Shown here: positions 7,657 through 16,182 of the stretch, piece after piece
Numbering within the stretch: position 1 is the first letter of the stretch
Layout of the letters: each line of letters opens with the position of its first letter
NCBI GenBank assembly: GCA_019245115.1
Contig: JAFARZ010000313.1
Location: forward strand, 1 to 48,586
Source of the DNA: Streptosporangiaceae bacterium
GTDB lineage: Bacteria; Actinomycetota; Actinomycetes; Streptosporangiales; Streptosporangiaceae
Direction of reading: 5' to 3'
Length of the DNA stretch: 48,586 bases
Notes under the pieces: generated by a model
The model's input: only the letters and a program-made list of their open reading frames with translations
The model's database searches: none
Told to the model about the DNA's origin: nothing
Program-made: the position numbers and the translations under genes

Positions 7657-9582
7657 GTGTCCTCGGTGGCGCTACCCGAGAACGGGCTCGAGCTGCTCGA
7701 GGGCGAGTACCGCAGTGGTACTCATGAGCTTGACACGGATTTCTTTGGCCCCTGCCTGGCGCGTTGTAGCTCCTACGATCGCGCTGTCGGCTACTTCACC
7801 TCCCACGCCCTTGCAGCATGGGCTGCTGCCGTGCCGCGCCTGCTGGCCGGACCTGAAGCATCGGTAAGGCTCGTCGTCGGTCCGCTCCTCCTCGCCGAGG
7901 ATAAGGATGCGCTCCTCCATATGACGGACGAGGAGGCGCGGACGAGCTATAGGCAGCGCATGGCAGACATGCTCCTTGAGGACACGGTAACCAGGCTAGA
8001 ATCCGGATCTGATCAGGCGAGGCTGGAGCTATTCTGCATGTTCCTGGCGACCGGTCGCCTCCAGATCCGCTTCGCCTTCCCAGCACATGTCCCCGACGCT
8101 GACCTCTATCATGAGAAATTCGGTATATTCTATTTCTCTAACGGAAGTCGCATTGCATTTAGCGGGTCGGCGAACGAGACTGCCGGCGGTTACCGACGTA
8201 ATTTCGAGTATGTCGACGTCTTCCGTTCCTGGAACGCTCATGACGCTTCCAGAGTCGAATCCAAGATCAAGAAATTCGAAGCTACGTGGGATGGTACCGC
8301 GCCCGGTCTGATTATCAGGAAACCCTCAGCAACTGTGCTAGAGCGGGTCAAAGCCATCAGTGCGAGGAGCCCGAGACGGCCAGTGGAACGTCCGCGCAGA
8401 TGGGCGCACCAGGATCGCGCCCGGGCTATCTTCCTCGAGCGCAAGCGGGGAATCCTGGAGATGGCTACCGGCACCGGAAAGACACGTACAGCGCTCCAGA
8501 TCGCGTCCGACCTGCTGTCTTCGGGCGAGATAAGCGGCCTGATAGTGACCGCACCGGGAAATGACCTGCTCGATCAATGGGGCAGGGAGATCCGCGACAG
8601 CGCGGAGCTGAGCCGCCTTGTCCTCTACCGTCACTATGGCGGATACCACGACATCGGGCGCTACACCCTCAGCCTGCAGGGCTCAGTCCTCCTGTGCTCG
8701 CGCCAGGCGCTCCCGGACCTCCGCCGGTCCCTCCCGGGAGGTGACATCAGCCTGCTCATAGTGCAAGACGAAGTTCACGGCCTCGGCAGCCCGCGAATGC
8801 GCCGCGAGCTGACGGGATTCCATGAAAGATTTCCCTATGTCCTCGGCCTTAGCGCCACTCCTGAACGTGACTACGACGAAGAGGGAAACTCGTTCATTGA
8901 CGATGAGATAGGGCCGGTCATCTTCAGGTTCGGCATGGACGAGGCCATCCGCAATAGAATACTTTGCCCATTCATGTATTTTCCTGTCGAATACGACCTG
9001 ACGGACGGCGACCGCCACCGCCTGCAGCAGGTATTTGCCCGGAGGGAAGCTGCGGTACGCGCAGGGCAGCCATGGCCAGAGGAGAAGCTTTACCTTGAAT
9101 TGTCGCGAGTCTACAAGACGGCAGAGGAGAAGCCGTCGAGGTTCCGCGAGCTGATCGGGGACTATCCCGGAGTCCTGCGGTCATCCATCATATTCGTGGA
9201 GACCAAGGAACTCGGAGAGTCGCTGCTGAACGCGATCGGCTTCGCGACTTCCGCATACAGCACCTATTTCGACGATGATCCAAAGGAGCGGCTCGAGGAG
9301 CTCTCATCGGGAGACCTTGACTGCCTGGTTTGCTGTAAGCGCCTGTCAGAAGGCATTGACATCCGGCACTTGCGCAACGTGGTGCTGGTGTCATCGGATA
9401 AGGGGCGACTGCAGACGATCCAGCGTATCGGCAGGACCCTCCGGATCGATCCCGAGTCGCCTCACAAGATCGCGCAGGTAACAGACTTCACATGGCGTGA
9501 CGCGCCTGCCGATCACGCCGAGGCCCAGCGGAGGGAGTGGCTAGAGTGGCTGAGCACCATACGTCCCGAGGATGGAAGCTGA
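7657..9582 (+). CDS. PLD-like nuclease domain fused to an SF2 (DExH) helicase
   Basis: A 641-aa putative restriction effector. Residues about 20-190 form a phospholipase-D-like domain: the HxK motif is YHEKFG (H152, K154), followed by the small-residue motif FSGSANET. The helicase part has Walker A MATGTGKT (K275), the DExH box QDEVHG (D371-H374), motif III LSATPER (S399) and motif VI QRIGRTLR (Q589-R593). This is the architecture of class II restriction-type helicases that translocate and cut DNA. I chose the GTG at 7657, which follows GGGGGAAG; an upstream ATG at 7537 has no such site and adds a basic, unlikely leader. It heads an operon of four tightly spaced genes that converges on the dnd cluster. 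The link to phosphorothioate recognition is inference. Confidence 0.82.
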   Translation: MSSVALPENGLELLEGEYRSGTHELDTDFFGPCLARCSSYDRAVGYFTSHALAAWAAAVPRLLAGPEASVRLVVGPLLLAEDKDALLHMTDEEARTSYRQRMADMLLEDTVTRLESGSDQARLELFCMFLATGRLQIRFAFPAHVPDADLYHEKFGIFYFSNGSRIAFSGSANETAGGYRRNFEYVDVFRSWNAHDASRVESKIKKFEATWDGTAPGLIIRKPSATVLERVKAISARSPRRPVERPRRWAHQDRARAIFLERKRGILEMATGTGKTRTALQIASDLLSSGEISGLIVTAPGNDLLDQWGREIRDSAELSRLVLYRHYGGYHDIGRYTLSLQGSVLLCSRQALPDLRRSLPGGDISLLIVQDEVHGLGSPRMRRELTGFHERFPYVLGLSATPERDYDEEGNSFIDDEIGPVIFRFGMDEAIRNRILCPFMYFPVEYDLTDGDRHRLQQVFARREAAVRAGQPWPEEKLYLELSRVYKTAEEKPSRFRELIGDYPGVLRSSIIFVETKELGESLLNAIGFATSAYSTYFDDDPKERLEELSSGDLDCLVCCKRLSEGIDIRHLRNVVLVSSDKGRLQTIQRIGRTLRIDPESPHKIAQVTDFTWRDAPADHAEAQRREWLEWLSTIRPEDGS

Positions 9583-9585
9583 GAT

Positions 9586-9795
9586 ATGACTGCTAGCCAG
9601 CCGGGTGGCCTTGAAGCCATCGTCCGCTCCTGCATAAAGCTCGCGGCAACGGAGAAAGGGATCCCTGATGACGTTACAGTCCGTCTTCTCAAGCTTGCTG
9701 ATGACGTCGCATCAGGCGATCTGGACCCGTCATCAGGAACAGAAACACAACGACGTATCGAGCTGCTTATCAAGGGCTACGGCGCAAGCAGCTAA
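9586..9795 (+). CDS. Small hypothetical protein of the effector operon
   Basis: A 69-aa acidic, mostly helical protein (LEAIVRSCIKLAATEKGI, then VRLLKLADDVASGDLDPSSG). It starts 3 bp after the helicase stop and ends 33 bp before the ATPase gene, so it is clearly part of the operon. I recognise no family. Its size and position fit a small subunit that bridges helicase and ATPase, or an inhibitor; both are guesses. Confidence 0.7.
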   Translation: MTASQPGGLEAIVRSCIKLAATEKGIPDDVTVRLLKLADDVASGDLDPSSGTETQRRIELLIKGYGASS

Positions 9796-9828
9796 CTTTA
9801 TTCCCCATTCCTAATTCCAGGATAAGAA

Positions 9829-11775
9829 ATGAAGCTTCAGCTCACGGGCCTCAAGGCTGCCGGGCTTCGCAGCGCAGAACTTGATCTCCGCTTCGGAGAA
9901 GGATCCGCCCCGAAGTTCACGTTCATCCAGATGCCTAACGGGACCGGTAAGACCACCATTGCCGAATGCCTCCGTGCTGCCCTCAGCGGCGAGGCGTTGT
10001 CCTGGGGTGCAGAACGTGTCAGATCCTTCCAGCGTGCCTCCGGTAGTGATGCGGGCTTGTTCGAGGCGCGGTTTTCTCTTGACGGATCGCCTATGACAAT
10101 AGGAATGAAGTTCGACTTCACGGCTGAAAGTATTTCGTACTACACCACGTTTGGCCGCGGACGACTGCCGAAGTTCAGTCTTCCGCCCGTGCTTGCGCGC
10201 TTTGCAGACCCAGGCTTCGTCAGGTTGTACATCTTCGACGCGGAGCTTCCGCAAGAACTCCTGCAAGGCAGCTCAGACCGTGCCGAGAGGGCCATCGACG
10301 CATTTTATCAGCTCTACGTCCTTGAAGAGATCTCAAACGCAATAGAGCACTACTGGGAGGGGCAGGTCCAGGGGGCAAGCACGCAGCAGGGGCTGGCCCG
10401 GAACCGGAACAAGCTAGCGGACGTCAAAGAGAAAAAGCGACGTCTTGAGCGGGCACTTGAGCGCGACCAGACTGAGCTCAGGTCTGTCGAAGAGGACTTG
10501 GAAACCAAGAGCGCCAAGCTTGATGATCACCTTGGTCAGGTTGAGCAGTACCGACATCAGAAGGCGATCCTGGAAGCGCAGCTGAAAACAGCGAGCGACG
10601 AGTTGGTCGCTGCCCTGGCGGATGCATTGGGACGCCTCCGCAGGCCTCTTGACGTACACCTGGGATTCCGGTCGGCTCTCGACTCACTCACTGCGGGCCT
10701 GGACAGCCTGAAGCTTCCAGAAGCGACCTCGCGGGAGTTCTTCCGGGATCTCGCAGAACAGAAGCACTGCATATGCGGCAGCCCAATGACATCCAGTGCC
10801 CGCGAGCATATCACCCGCGCCGCCGAGTACCTCCTCGCCGACGATACGGCCGGCGTGGTCAATGCACTAAAAAACGACGCACGGTCATTCCAGCGCGACG
10901 ATACATGCCCTGGGCTGACACTGGTGGCAAACGACCTGGCAGCACAGATCCGCAAACGTGATGTGGCGCGCCATGACCTTGAGCTGCTCGTCTCTGACAC
11001 GTCAGAGAAGGCAGACAAGGCAGCGAAATCCCTGAAAGAAGCCGTTGACGACCTTACTCTGAGCCAGAGCAGCCTCGTGTCGCGAATCAGCGCCCTGACC
11101 AGGGACCCCAGCCCCGACGATGACGAGAATACGACCTGCATCAAATGGCTGGGCCTAGAGGTAAGGCGGCTTGAGCTGATCGTCGCCGAGGCAGCACGGC
11201 TCGTGGAACTACGTGAGCATAAAGATGAGCTCCGTGACGTCCTGACCAGCTCGGCGCGGCGAGCCCGCGAGGAGGCGCGCAGGGAACTCGTCAAGGCGAT
11301 GAACGAGCGGCTTGCGATCCTCCTGCCGGGCGAGGGCCTGACAGTGGCGGACATTCGGCCTTACCTCAAGCTAGAAGGGCGTGAGGGCGTTAACCTGGGT
11401 GCAATGCTGTCGATTGGCTATAGCTTCCTGACGACCCTGTTCGAGCGGGGGAATCACGAGTTCCCCTTCGTCGTCGATGCGCCCACCATGGGCCTGGACG
11501 GCCTGGCACGCGAGGCGCTCGCGAACATCCTGCCCCTTACCGCGAGCCAGTTCGTAGGATTCGTCCTGGACAACGAGCGCGACTTCACGCGGCGAGTCAG
11601 AGAGAATGTCCGGGACAGCTGCGAGTTTTACACGGTCTTTTCTGATAGCTCGCGCAACCGCCCCCTTGCCGACCAGCTTCCTCCGGGCGCCGAAGCTGGC
11701 GACGGAGGGACATACGTGATCCGCGGGTTCGACTTCTTCGACCAGGTCATGTGGACAAAGAACGGGGAACGGTGA
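9829..11775 (+). CDS. SMC/RecF-like ATPase with a Cys pair in the coiled coil
   Basis: A 648-aa ABC-type ATPase built like Rad50/DndD. Walker A is MPNGTGKTT (K41, T42) and Walker B is PFVVDAPTMGLDG (D550). Between them lie two long charged coiled-coil stretches, about 170-270 and 370-480, separated by a hinge region with HCICGSPM (C314, C316), reminiscent of a zinc hook. The ABC signature before Walker B is degenerate (LGAMLSIGYSFL rather than LSGGE). It is not an obvious copy of the island's DndD but shares its plan. The ATG follows AGGATAAGAA. In the operon it probably provides ATP-driven DNA sensing or clamping for the PLD-helicase nuclease; this is inferred from analogous ATPase-plus-nuclease defence modules. 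Confidence 0.8.
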   Translation: MKLQLTGLKAAGLRSAELDLRFGEGSAPKFTFIQMPNGTGKTTIAECLRAALSGEALSWGAERVRSFQRASGSDAGLFEARFSLDGSPMTIGMKFDFTAESISYYTTFGRGRLPKFSLPPVLARFADPGFVRLYIFDAELPQELLQGSSDRAERAIDAFYQLYVLEEISNAIEHYWEGQVQGASTQQGLARNRNKLADVKEKKRRLERALERDQTELRSVEEDLETKSAKLDDHLGQVEQYRHQKAILEAQLKTASDELVAALADALGRLRRPLDVHLGFRSALDSLTAGLDSLKLPEATSREFFRDLAEQKHCICGSPMTSSAREHITRAAEYLLADDTAGVVNALKNDARSFQRDDTCPGLTLVANDLAAQIRKRDVARHDLELLVSDTSEKADKAAKSLKEAVDDLTLSQSSLVSRISALTRDPSPDDDENTTCIKWLGLEVRRLELIVAEAARLVELREHKDELRDVLTSSARRAREEARRELVKAMNERLAILLPGEGLTVADIRPYLKLEGREGVNLGAMLSIGYSFLTTLFERGNHEFPFVVDAPTMGLDGLAREALANILPLTASQFVGFVLDNERDFTRRVRENVRDSCEFYTVFSDSSRNRPLADQLPPGAEAGDGGTYVIRGFDFFDQVMWTKNGER

Positions 11776-11776
11776 T

Positions 11777-12265
11777 ATGGCCGACTTCAGAATCCGCTCT
11801 GACTGCCGTGCGTGGTTCCGGCGAGTCCTCAGCAGTTCCGAACTCAGGCTGTTGCTATTCGATCCCTATTATCTGTGTTTCCTGATAGGAGTGGCAGCTG
11901 GCCGCAAGAGCAGCCCCACGGAGGGTGGGACCGAGGCGACGGCCTTCGTGGACGCATTCCCGCGACCCTATGATCAGCAGCAGCGGCTCTTGCTGGGACT
12001 AATGCTCGCAGCAGAACTCAGGCGGGCAGGCGTGGACGTCACGGACAGGGCGTCAGTAAATGATATCGTCAATAGCCTGGCTGGCGTCGGAGGCCTCAAC
12101 GCCGCCGGGGTGGCCACCATGAATGAATACGCCAGCGGCGGGTACGATGTGCTGATCACTCGGTACGAAGGTGAGGCACCATGGAACCTGGAGGAATTCA
12201 TGCCGCGCTACCTTCGCATCCTTGATGAGGTAATAAGCCAGAGTGAGCTGGCCGGGCAATGGTAG
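11777..12265 (+). CDS. Hypothetical protein, last gene of the effector operon
   Basis: A 162-aa protein starting one base after the ATPase stop codon. It opens FRIRSDCRAWFRRVLSSSEL and is largely helical, with a middle section RLLLGLMLAAELRRAGVD. I do not recognise the family. The DndE protein is also a small helical component at the end of an ATPase operon, so this protein may play an analogous DNA-binding role, but I see no DndE motif. It ends 30 bp from the convergent methyltransferase gene. Confidence 0.75.
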   Translation: MADFRIRSDCRAWFRRVLSSSELRLLLFDPYYLCFLIGVAAGRKSSPTEGGTEATAFVDAFPRPYDQQQRLLLGLMLAAELRRAGVDVTDRASVNDIVNSLAGVGGLNAAGVATMNEYASGGYDVLITRYEGEAPWNLEEFMPRYLRILDEVISQSELAGQW

Positions 12266-12295
12266 AAGGCCTCTGACTCAGCAGGCACGCGATCT

Positions 12296-13813
12296 TCAGC
12301 GCGCGTCCGCAGCAGCCCTCGCCCCGACCTGGCCGCTCGAAGCTACCTTGGCCTTAGTAGCGCTTGCTCCGCGCATGATGCGGTGACCGCTGATGGTGAC
12401 GCCCACTGCTGACAGCGTTTCTTGCCATCCTTTCAATGTGCCGATCCGCTCAGGATGCTCATACAGCCCAGCCCGGTACTCGGCGCGCGTCAGCCTTTCG
12501 TACAGGGCGCGGCGTGGATCGTGGCTGCTGAGGAATTCTTCCTTGCGGTGGAGCAGAGGCGGGTTGTCGGACTGGCTGTAGTCGCGCCAGTCGGCCGTGA
12601 GCTTCCGCAGGTTCACGGTGACGGCCGCGGCCAAGGTCGGGTGGGCGTCACGGTCGAAGCGCGGGTAATGGAGGTAGGAGATCTGCGGCTGGGTGACCGA
12701 GAGCTTGATCATGTTGGCGCCCTCGACGGTGCCGGTGAGCACTCGGGCGCATCCCTCATAGACCTGCAGGACTGGAGGCAGCTCGCCCAGCGCAGTGCGG
12801 TGGACGTACAGAGCACTTGGGGTCTGCTTGCCGATCTTGGAACTGCGGGCCGTGACCATGATCATCGCGGGGTCGCCGCAGGCGACCAGCAGCCGGTCGG
12901 CCTGCTCGCATGCGGACTGGTAGGTGCCGAACAGCGTGCGGATGTCCGTGGCAAGCGTGGTCCCGAGCTGGCTAAACCGGGGGCGGCGGCCGAACCGGGA
13001 CAGCGCGATGTAGATCAGCAGCTCGGCGCGGCGCTGGGCGGTGACGTTCTCCCAGTGCGCCTGGTCGGTGACCTGGCGGATCAGCTGCAGGCCGCGGCCG
13101 ATGCTGCCCATTGCTTCCTGGATGGCCTGCTGCTGACCTGGCGGCAGCTCGCCGGATCGCGGCGGGCGGGCGTGTTCGTTAAGGAAATCGAGCAGCGGCG
13201 CTAGCCGGTCTCGGTGCGTCTCGTAAAGGTCATGCGGGTCGATCTTGATGCGGGGCCGGTACCGGTATACGCGGCTGGCCAGGAACTGCTGGGCCAGGGC
13301 CGGGTCCCGGAAGACGTAGAAGATGCCCGGGGCGGCAGCGTGCGGCTGGACGCCGAGGGACTGCTCGATCCAGGCCGCCAGCTCTGCCTGTTCGTAGAAC
13401 TTCTGGAAGGTCCCGGTCCTGGTGATCAGCCCGTCGCCGAGTGGTCGCCCGGCCAGGTTCCGGGCATCCCAGGTCAGCCGGGCGGACACGACAAGTACCT
13501 GGCGGGCTAGGTCCCAGGCGCCGCGTAGCGCCTGTTCCCGCTCGCCGGGGTGCTCGATGGCGTTGACGACATAGCCGAGGTTGACGACGTCCGCTGGCTG
13601 ACGCTCGGCATGCGGCCGGTGGGCTGGGTCCCAGCCATCCGCGGCGTACCCGAGCGCCTGCAGATGACGAAGGTCGTCGCCGCGGCCGCAGCCGTAGTCG
13701 AATACCGAGGAGCCGGGAGCGAGGAGCTGGTCGGCGGCGGCCGTGGCCAGCGGCCGTGACAAGCTTGAACGGCTCATCGCGGTCCGGTGCCGGGCCACCG
13801 CGGCGGTCGTCAC
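12296..13813 (-). CDS. DNA phosphorothioation-associated putative methyltransferase
   Basis: A 505-aa protein with an N-terminal Rossmann methyltransferase fold: VARHRTAMSRSSLSRPLATA leader, SAM-binding motif I VFDYGCGRGDD (D39-G45), an acidic D..DP after it, and the motif IV-like VVNLGYVVNAIEHP. The long C-terminal half (IKIDPHDLYETHRDRLAPLL; LLIYIALSRFGRRP) is characteristic of the family found beside dnd genes. The substrate is not established; the family sits with phosphorothioate systems and may methylate DNA at or near the modified site. I chose GTG at 13813 because it overlaps the dndE stop (GTGA); the longer frame upstream only reads through dndE. It is the last gene of the dndBCDE transcript. 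Confidence 0.85.
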   Translation of the reverse strand: MTTAAVARHRTAMSRSSLSRPLATAAADQLLAPGSSVFDYGCGRGDDLRHLQALGYAADGWDPAHRPHAERQPADVVNLGYVVNAIEHPGEREQALRGAWDLARQVLVVSARLTWDARNLAGRPLGDGLITRTGTFQKFYEQAELAAWIEQSLGVQPHAAAPGIFYVFRDPALAQQFLASRVYRYRPRIKIDPHDLYETHRDRLAPLLDFLNEHARPPRSGELPPGQQQAIQEAMGSIGRGLQLIRQVTDQAHWENVTAQRRAELLIYIALSRFGRRPRFSQLGTTLATDIRTLFGTYQSACEQADRLLVACGDPAMIMVTARSSKIGKQTPSALYVHRTALGELPPVLQVYEGCARVLTGTVEGANMIKLSVTQPQISYLHYPRFDRDAHPTLAAAVTVNLRKLTADWRDYSQSDNPPLLHRKEEFLSSHDPRRALYERLTRAEYRAGLYEHPERIGTLKGWQETLSAVGVTISGHRIMRGASATKAKVASSGQVGARAAADAR

Positions 13814-14202
13814 GGGGCGGACGAGCCGGAAAGTGCCAGGCCTGCGAGCCCTGCGATGTCGGACACGCGCGTGTCGCCGACGAGATAGCTGATACCGCGG
13901 TGCAGGTGCAGGCGGAACTGCTGGGTCAGTGTTTCGTCGTCCAGCGGCAGGCGGTCCAGATGGCAGCGGTAGCGGACCAGCGCCCACAGCACGTCGCCCA
14001 GGTCGCCGGCGAACACGCGCCAGGTCATCTCGACGTTGCTGTCCAGGGTCAGCCTGATGGCCGGAGGCGGCGCGGGCTCGGCGAGGGAACGGCACAGGGC
14101 CCACCGGCACAGCACGTTCCACTGCATGATCCCGGTGCGGCGTTTAAGGGTGATGAGCTGGTCACGGGCGGTGCGGGAGATCCGGATGTGCTCGATGGTC
14201 AT
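13810..14202 (-). CDS. dndE: DNA sulfur modification protein DndE
   Basis: A 130-aa small helical protein starting MTIEHIRISRTARDQLITLK, then RRTGIMQWNVLCRWALCRSL, the signature opening of DndE. It is known to bind nicked DNA and is required for placing sulfur in the backbone. A central segment TWRVFAGDLGDVLWALV and the C-terminal LHRGISYLVGD are also typical. It starts 6 bp after dndD ends and is followed by the methyltransferase with a GTGA overlap. Confidence 0.93.
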   Translation of the reverse strand: MTIEHIRISRTARDQLITLKRRTGIMQWNVLCRWALCRSLAEPAPPPAIRLTLDSNVEMTWRVFAGDLGDVLWALVRYRCHLDRLPLDDETLTQQFRLHLHRGISYLVGDTRVSDIAGLAGLALSGSSAP

Positions 14203-14208
14203 AACGGG

Positions 14209-16182
14209 TTACTCCCAGAAGTACCCAGGCTCGACGACAGTCGCATTGGTACGCGGATCGAATTCAAGCCGGTACGCCTGTCCGACATAACGGGCCAGGC
14301 GATCGCAGGCTTCCTCATCGATCTCGGTATCGGTGGAAAGAAGGATGACCTGATGGCTCGCCGAGGGAAAGTATCGGTCGAGCAGATGTTCGCGGTGAGA
14401 TCCATCTAGGCGGCCAAGCGGTGTATCGATCACCACTGGCAGTGGCTTCCCAGCGGCACGCGCCAGGCCCCATAGCAGCGCTACCGCCAGTAGCTGCCGC
14501 TCGCCGGCAGACAGCTCCTTGGGTGAAAGCTGTCGGCCGTTCAGCCCTGTCAGCTCGACCGCGCAGGTCTCCGGGTTGATTGTGATGCCGGTTACCAGCT
14601 GGTCTTTGCGGAGGAGATGCCTGAGGGCTTCGAGGACCAGCTGGCTGATGCGGTCCAGGTGGCGCTCGGCGGCGGCGGTGCGCAGGCGGCTGAGGGTCGC
14701 CCGGACCCGGTCGACGTGTTCGATCATCCGGAGGCTGTCGTCGGCGGCTAGGCCGGCATGGGCGGCCTTGTCTTGTGCCGCCTCGTGGGCGGCTTGCGCG
14801 CGCGAGGTCTCTTGCCGGGCGGCGGCCAGCTGCTCCTCGGCGTGCTTGAGCGCAGCTCGATTGCCAATGGCCTTCGCCGAAGCCGCGTCAAGTTCCTGGC
14901 GAAGCGGGGCCAGGAGCTCGGGGTCAGGCATGGCTACCAGCACGCGTTCGGCCTGATCGAGCTCGGCGCGTGATTCGGCCTGGCGTTCCAGCAGCTCGCG
15001 GATCCGGCGGGCGGCTCCGGGCAGACCGGATTCCCGGAGATAATCAATGGCACTGGCGTCTTGCAATCCAGTGATCATCGGAATCGACGCGGCCTCGTGG
15101 TGCTCGTCACGATCGGCGGTCAGGTAGGCATCGATCGCGGCGAGCGTGTCGCGTCCCACCTCGAATTCCCGGAGTTTGCGGATAATTGCCTCGTCGCGGG
15201 TCGCGACGAGGTCTGCGACGACCCGGTGCTGCATCGCGGCAGTCTCAAGCGCGGCCTGCTTGGCCAGGCCCTCCAGCATGGCTGCCACTTGCAGCAGGGG
15301 AGCAGCACCTGCTAGCTCCTCGCGCAGCTCATCCTCGGCCCTGTTCAGGGTCTCGCAATGTGTCAGTGCGGCTGCTTCTGCGGTATCACGGCGGTCGGCC
15401 AGTTCTCCGCCGGCCGATCGGTACTGTTCCGTCAGCTCGAACTGGAGCTTCTCGGCTTGCTCAAGCTCATTGCGCAAGGAAGCAGCGATAGCTTTCGCAG
15501 TCTCTTCGGCCTGGCGCGCTGCGGTAGCAGCGCGCTCCCGTTCATCGATCAACGCGCGCAGTTCGTCGGGAACATGCTGGCCACGGTGGCGGCGCCGCAG
15601 CACCGACAGGTCCGTGCTCAGACGGTCAACTAGGTCCAGGCCGAGCAGGGCGGCAAGCGCCGAGCCAAGTACCTCCCGCGACTTGTCCATGTCCGCGAGG
15701 GCCTCGATCTGCTCGCCGTCGAAGAAGAATAGCCCGGCGATCCCGCGTGGCAGGAACGTCTCGACTTGATCGTTCCATGTCGCTGTCAGGGCTTCGTCGT
15801 GGCGGCCGTCCACCGAAACCGTCAGGTCCTCCCGGACAGCCGCGCCGGTGTTGCGCCACCAGCGCCGGAGCCGGTAGTGATGCTCGGTGCCCTCGCGGCG
15901 GGCATGGAAGGTCAGCTCCACAGCAGCGCCTTCGCGGGCGGGTGCCTGATGGTTGATCAGGTTCCGCAGGTAACTCTCATAGCTGCCAGAACGGCGCCCG
16001 GAGACCTGCGCGAGCGACCCGTACAGGACTAGGTGTATGGCGTCCAGGATGGTGGTCTTTCCTGACCCGTTCAGTCCGCCGATCAGCACGACCGGCTTGC
16101 TTGGCGACGGCGGGGTCAGGGTGATGATGTGACGACCGGCGAACGTCCCGACATTGTGCAGGACGAGTTCATCGAGGATCAT
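14209..16182 (-). CDS. dndD: DNA sulfur modification ATPase DndD
   Basis: A 657-aa SMC-like ATPase. Walker A is GGLNGSGKTT (K42), the ABC signature is LSAGERQ (from residue 557), and Walker B is VVIDTPLGRLDG (583 onward). The region between is a long Ala/Glu/Arg-rich coiled coil. DndD supplies ATP hydrolysis for phosphorothioation, probably by altering DNA structure or nicking with DndC and DndE. The start overlaps the dndC stop by 4 nt. The length is normal for the family. Confidence 0.95.
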   Translation of the reverse strand: MILDELVLHNVGTFAGRHIITLTPPSPSKPVVLIGGLNGSGKTTILDAIHLVLYGSLAQVSGRRSGSYESYLRNLINHQAPAREGAAVELTFHARREGTEHHYRLRRWWRNTGAAVREDLTVSVDGRHDEALTATWNDQVETFLPRGIAGLFFFDGEQIEALADMDKSREVLGSALAALLGLDLVDRLSTDLSVLRRRHRGQHVPDELRALIDERERAATAARQAEETAKAIAASLRNELEQAEKLQFELTEQYRSAGGELADRRDTAEAAALTHCETLNRAEDELREELAGAAPLLQVAAMLEGLAKQAALETAAMQHRVVADLVATRDEAIIRKLREFEVGRDTLAAIDAYLTADRDEHHEAASIPMITGLQDASAIDYLRESGLPGAARRIRELLERQAESRAELDQAERVLVAMPDPELLAPLRQELDAASAKAIGNRAALKHAEEQLAAARQETSRAQAAHEAAQDKAAHAGLAADDSLRMIEHVDRVRATLSRLRTAAAERHLDRISQLVLEALRHLLRKDQLVTGITINPETCAVELTGLNGRQLSPKELSAGERQLLAVALLWGLARAAGKPLPVVIDTPLGRLDGSHREHLLDRYFPSASHQVILLSTDTEIDEEACDRLARYVGQAYRLEFDPRTNATVVEPGYFWE

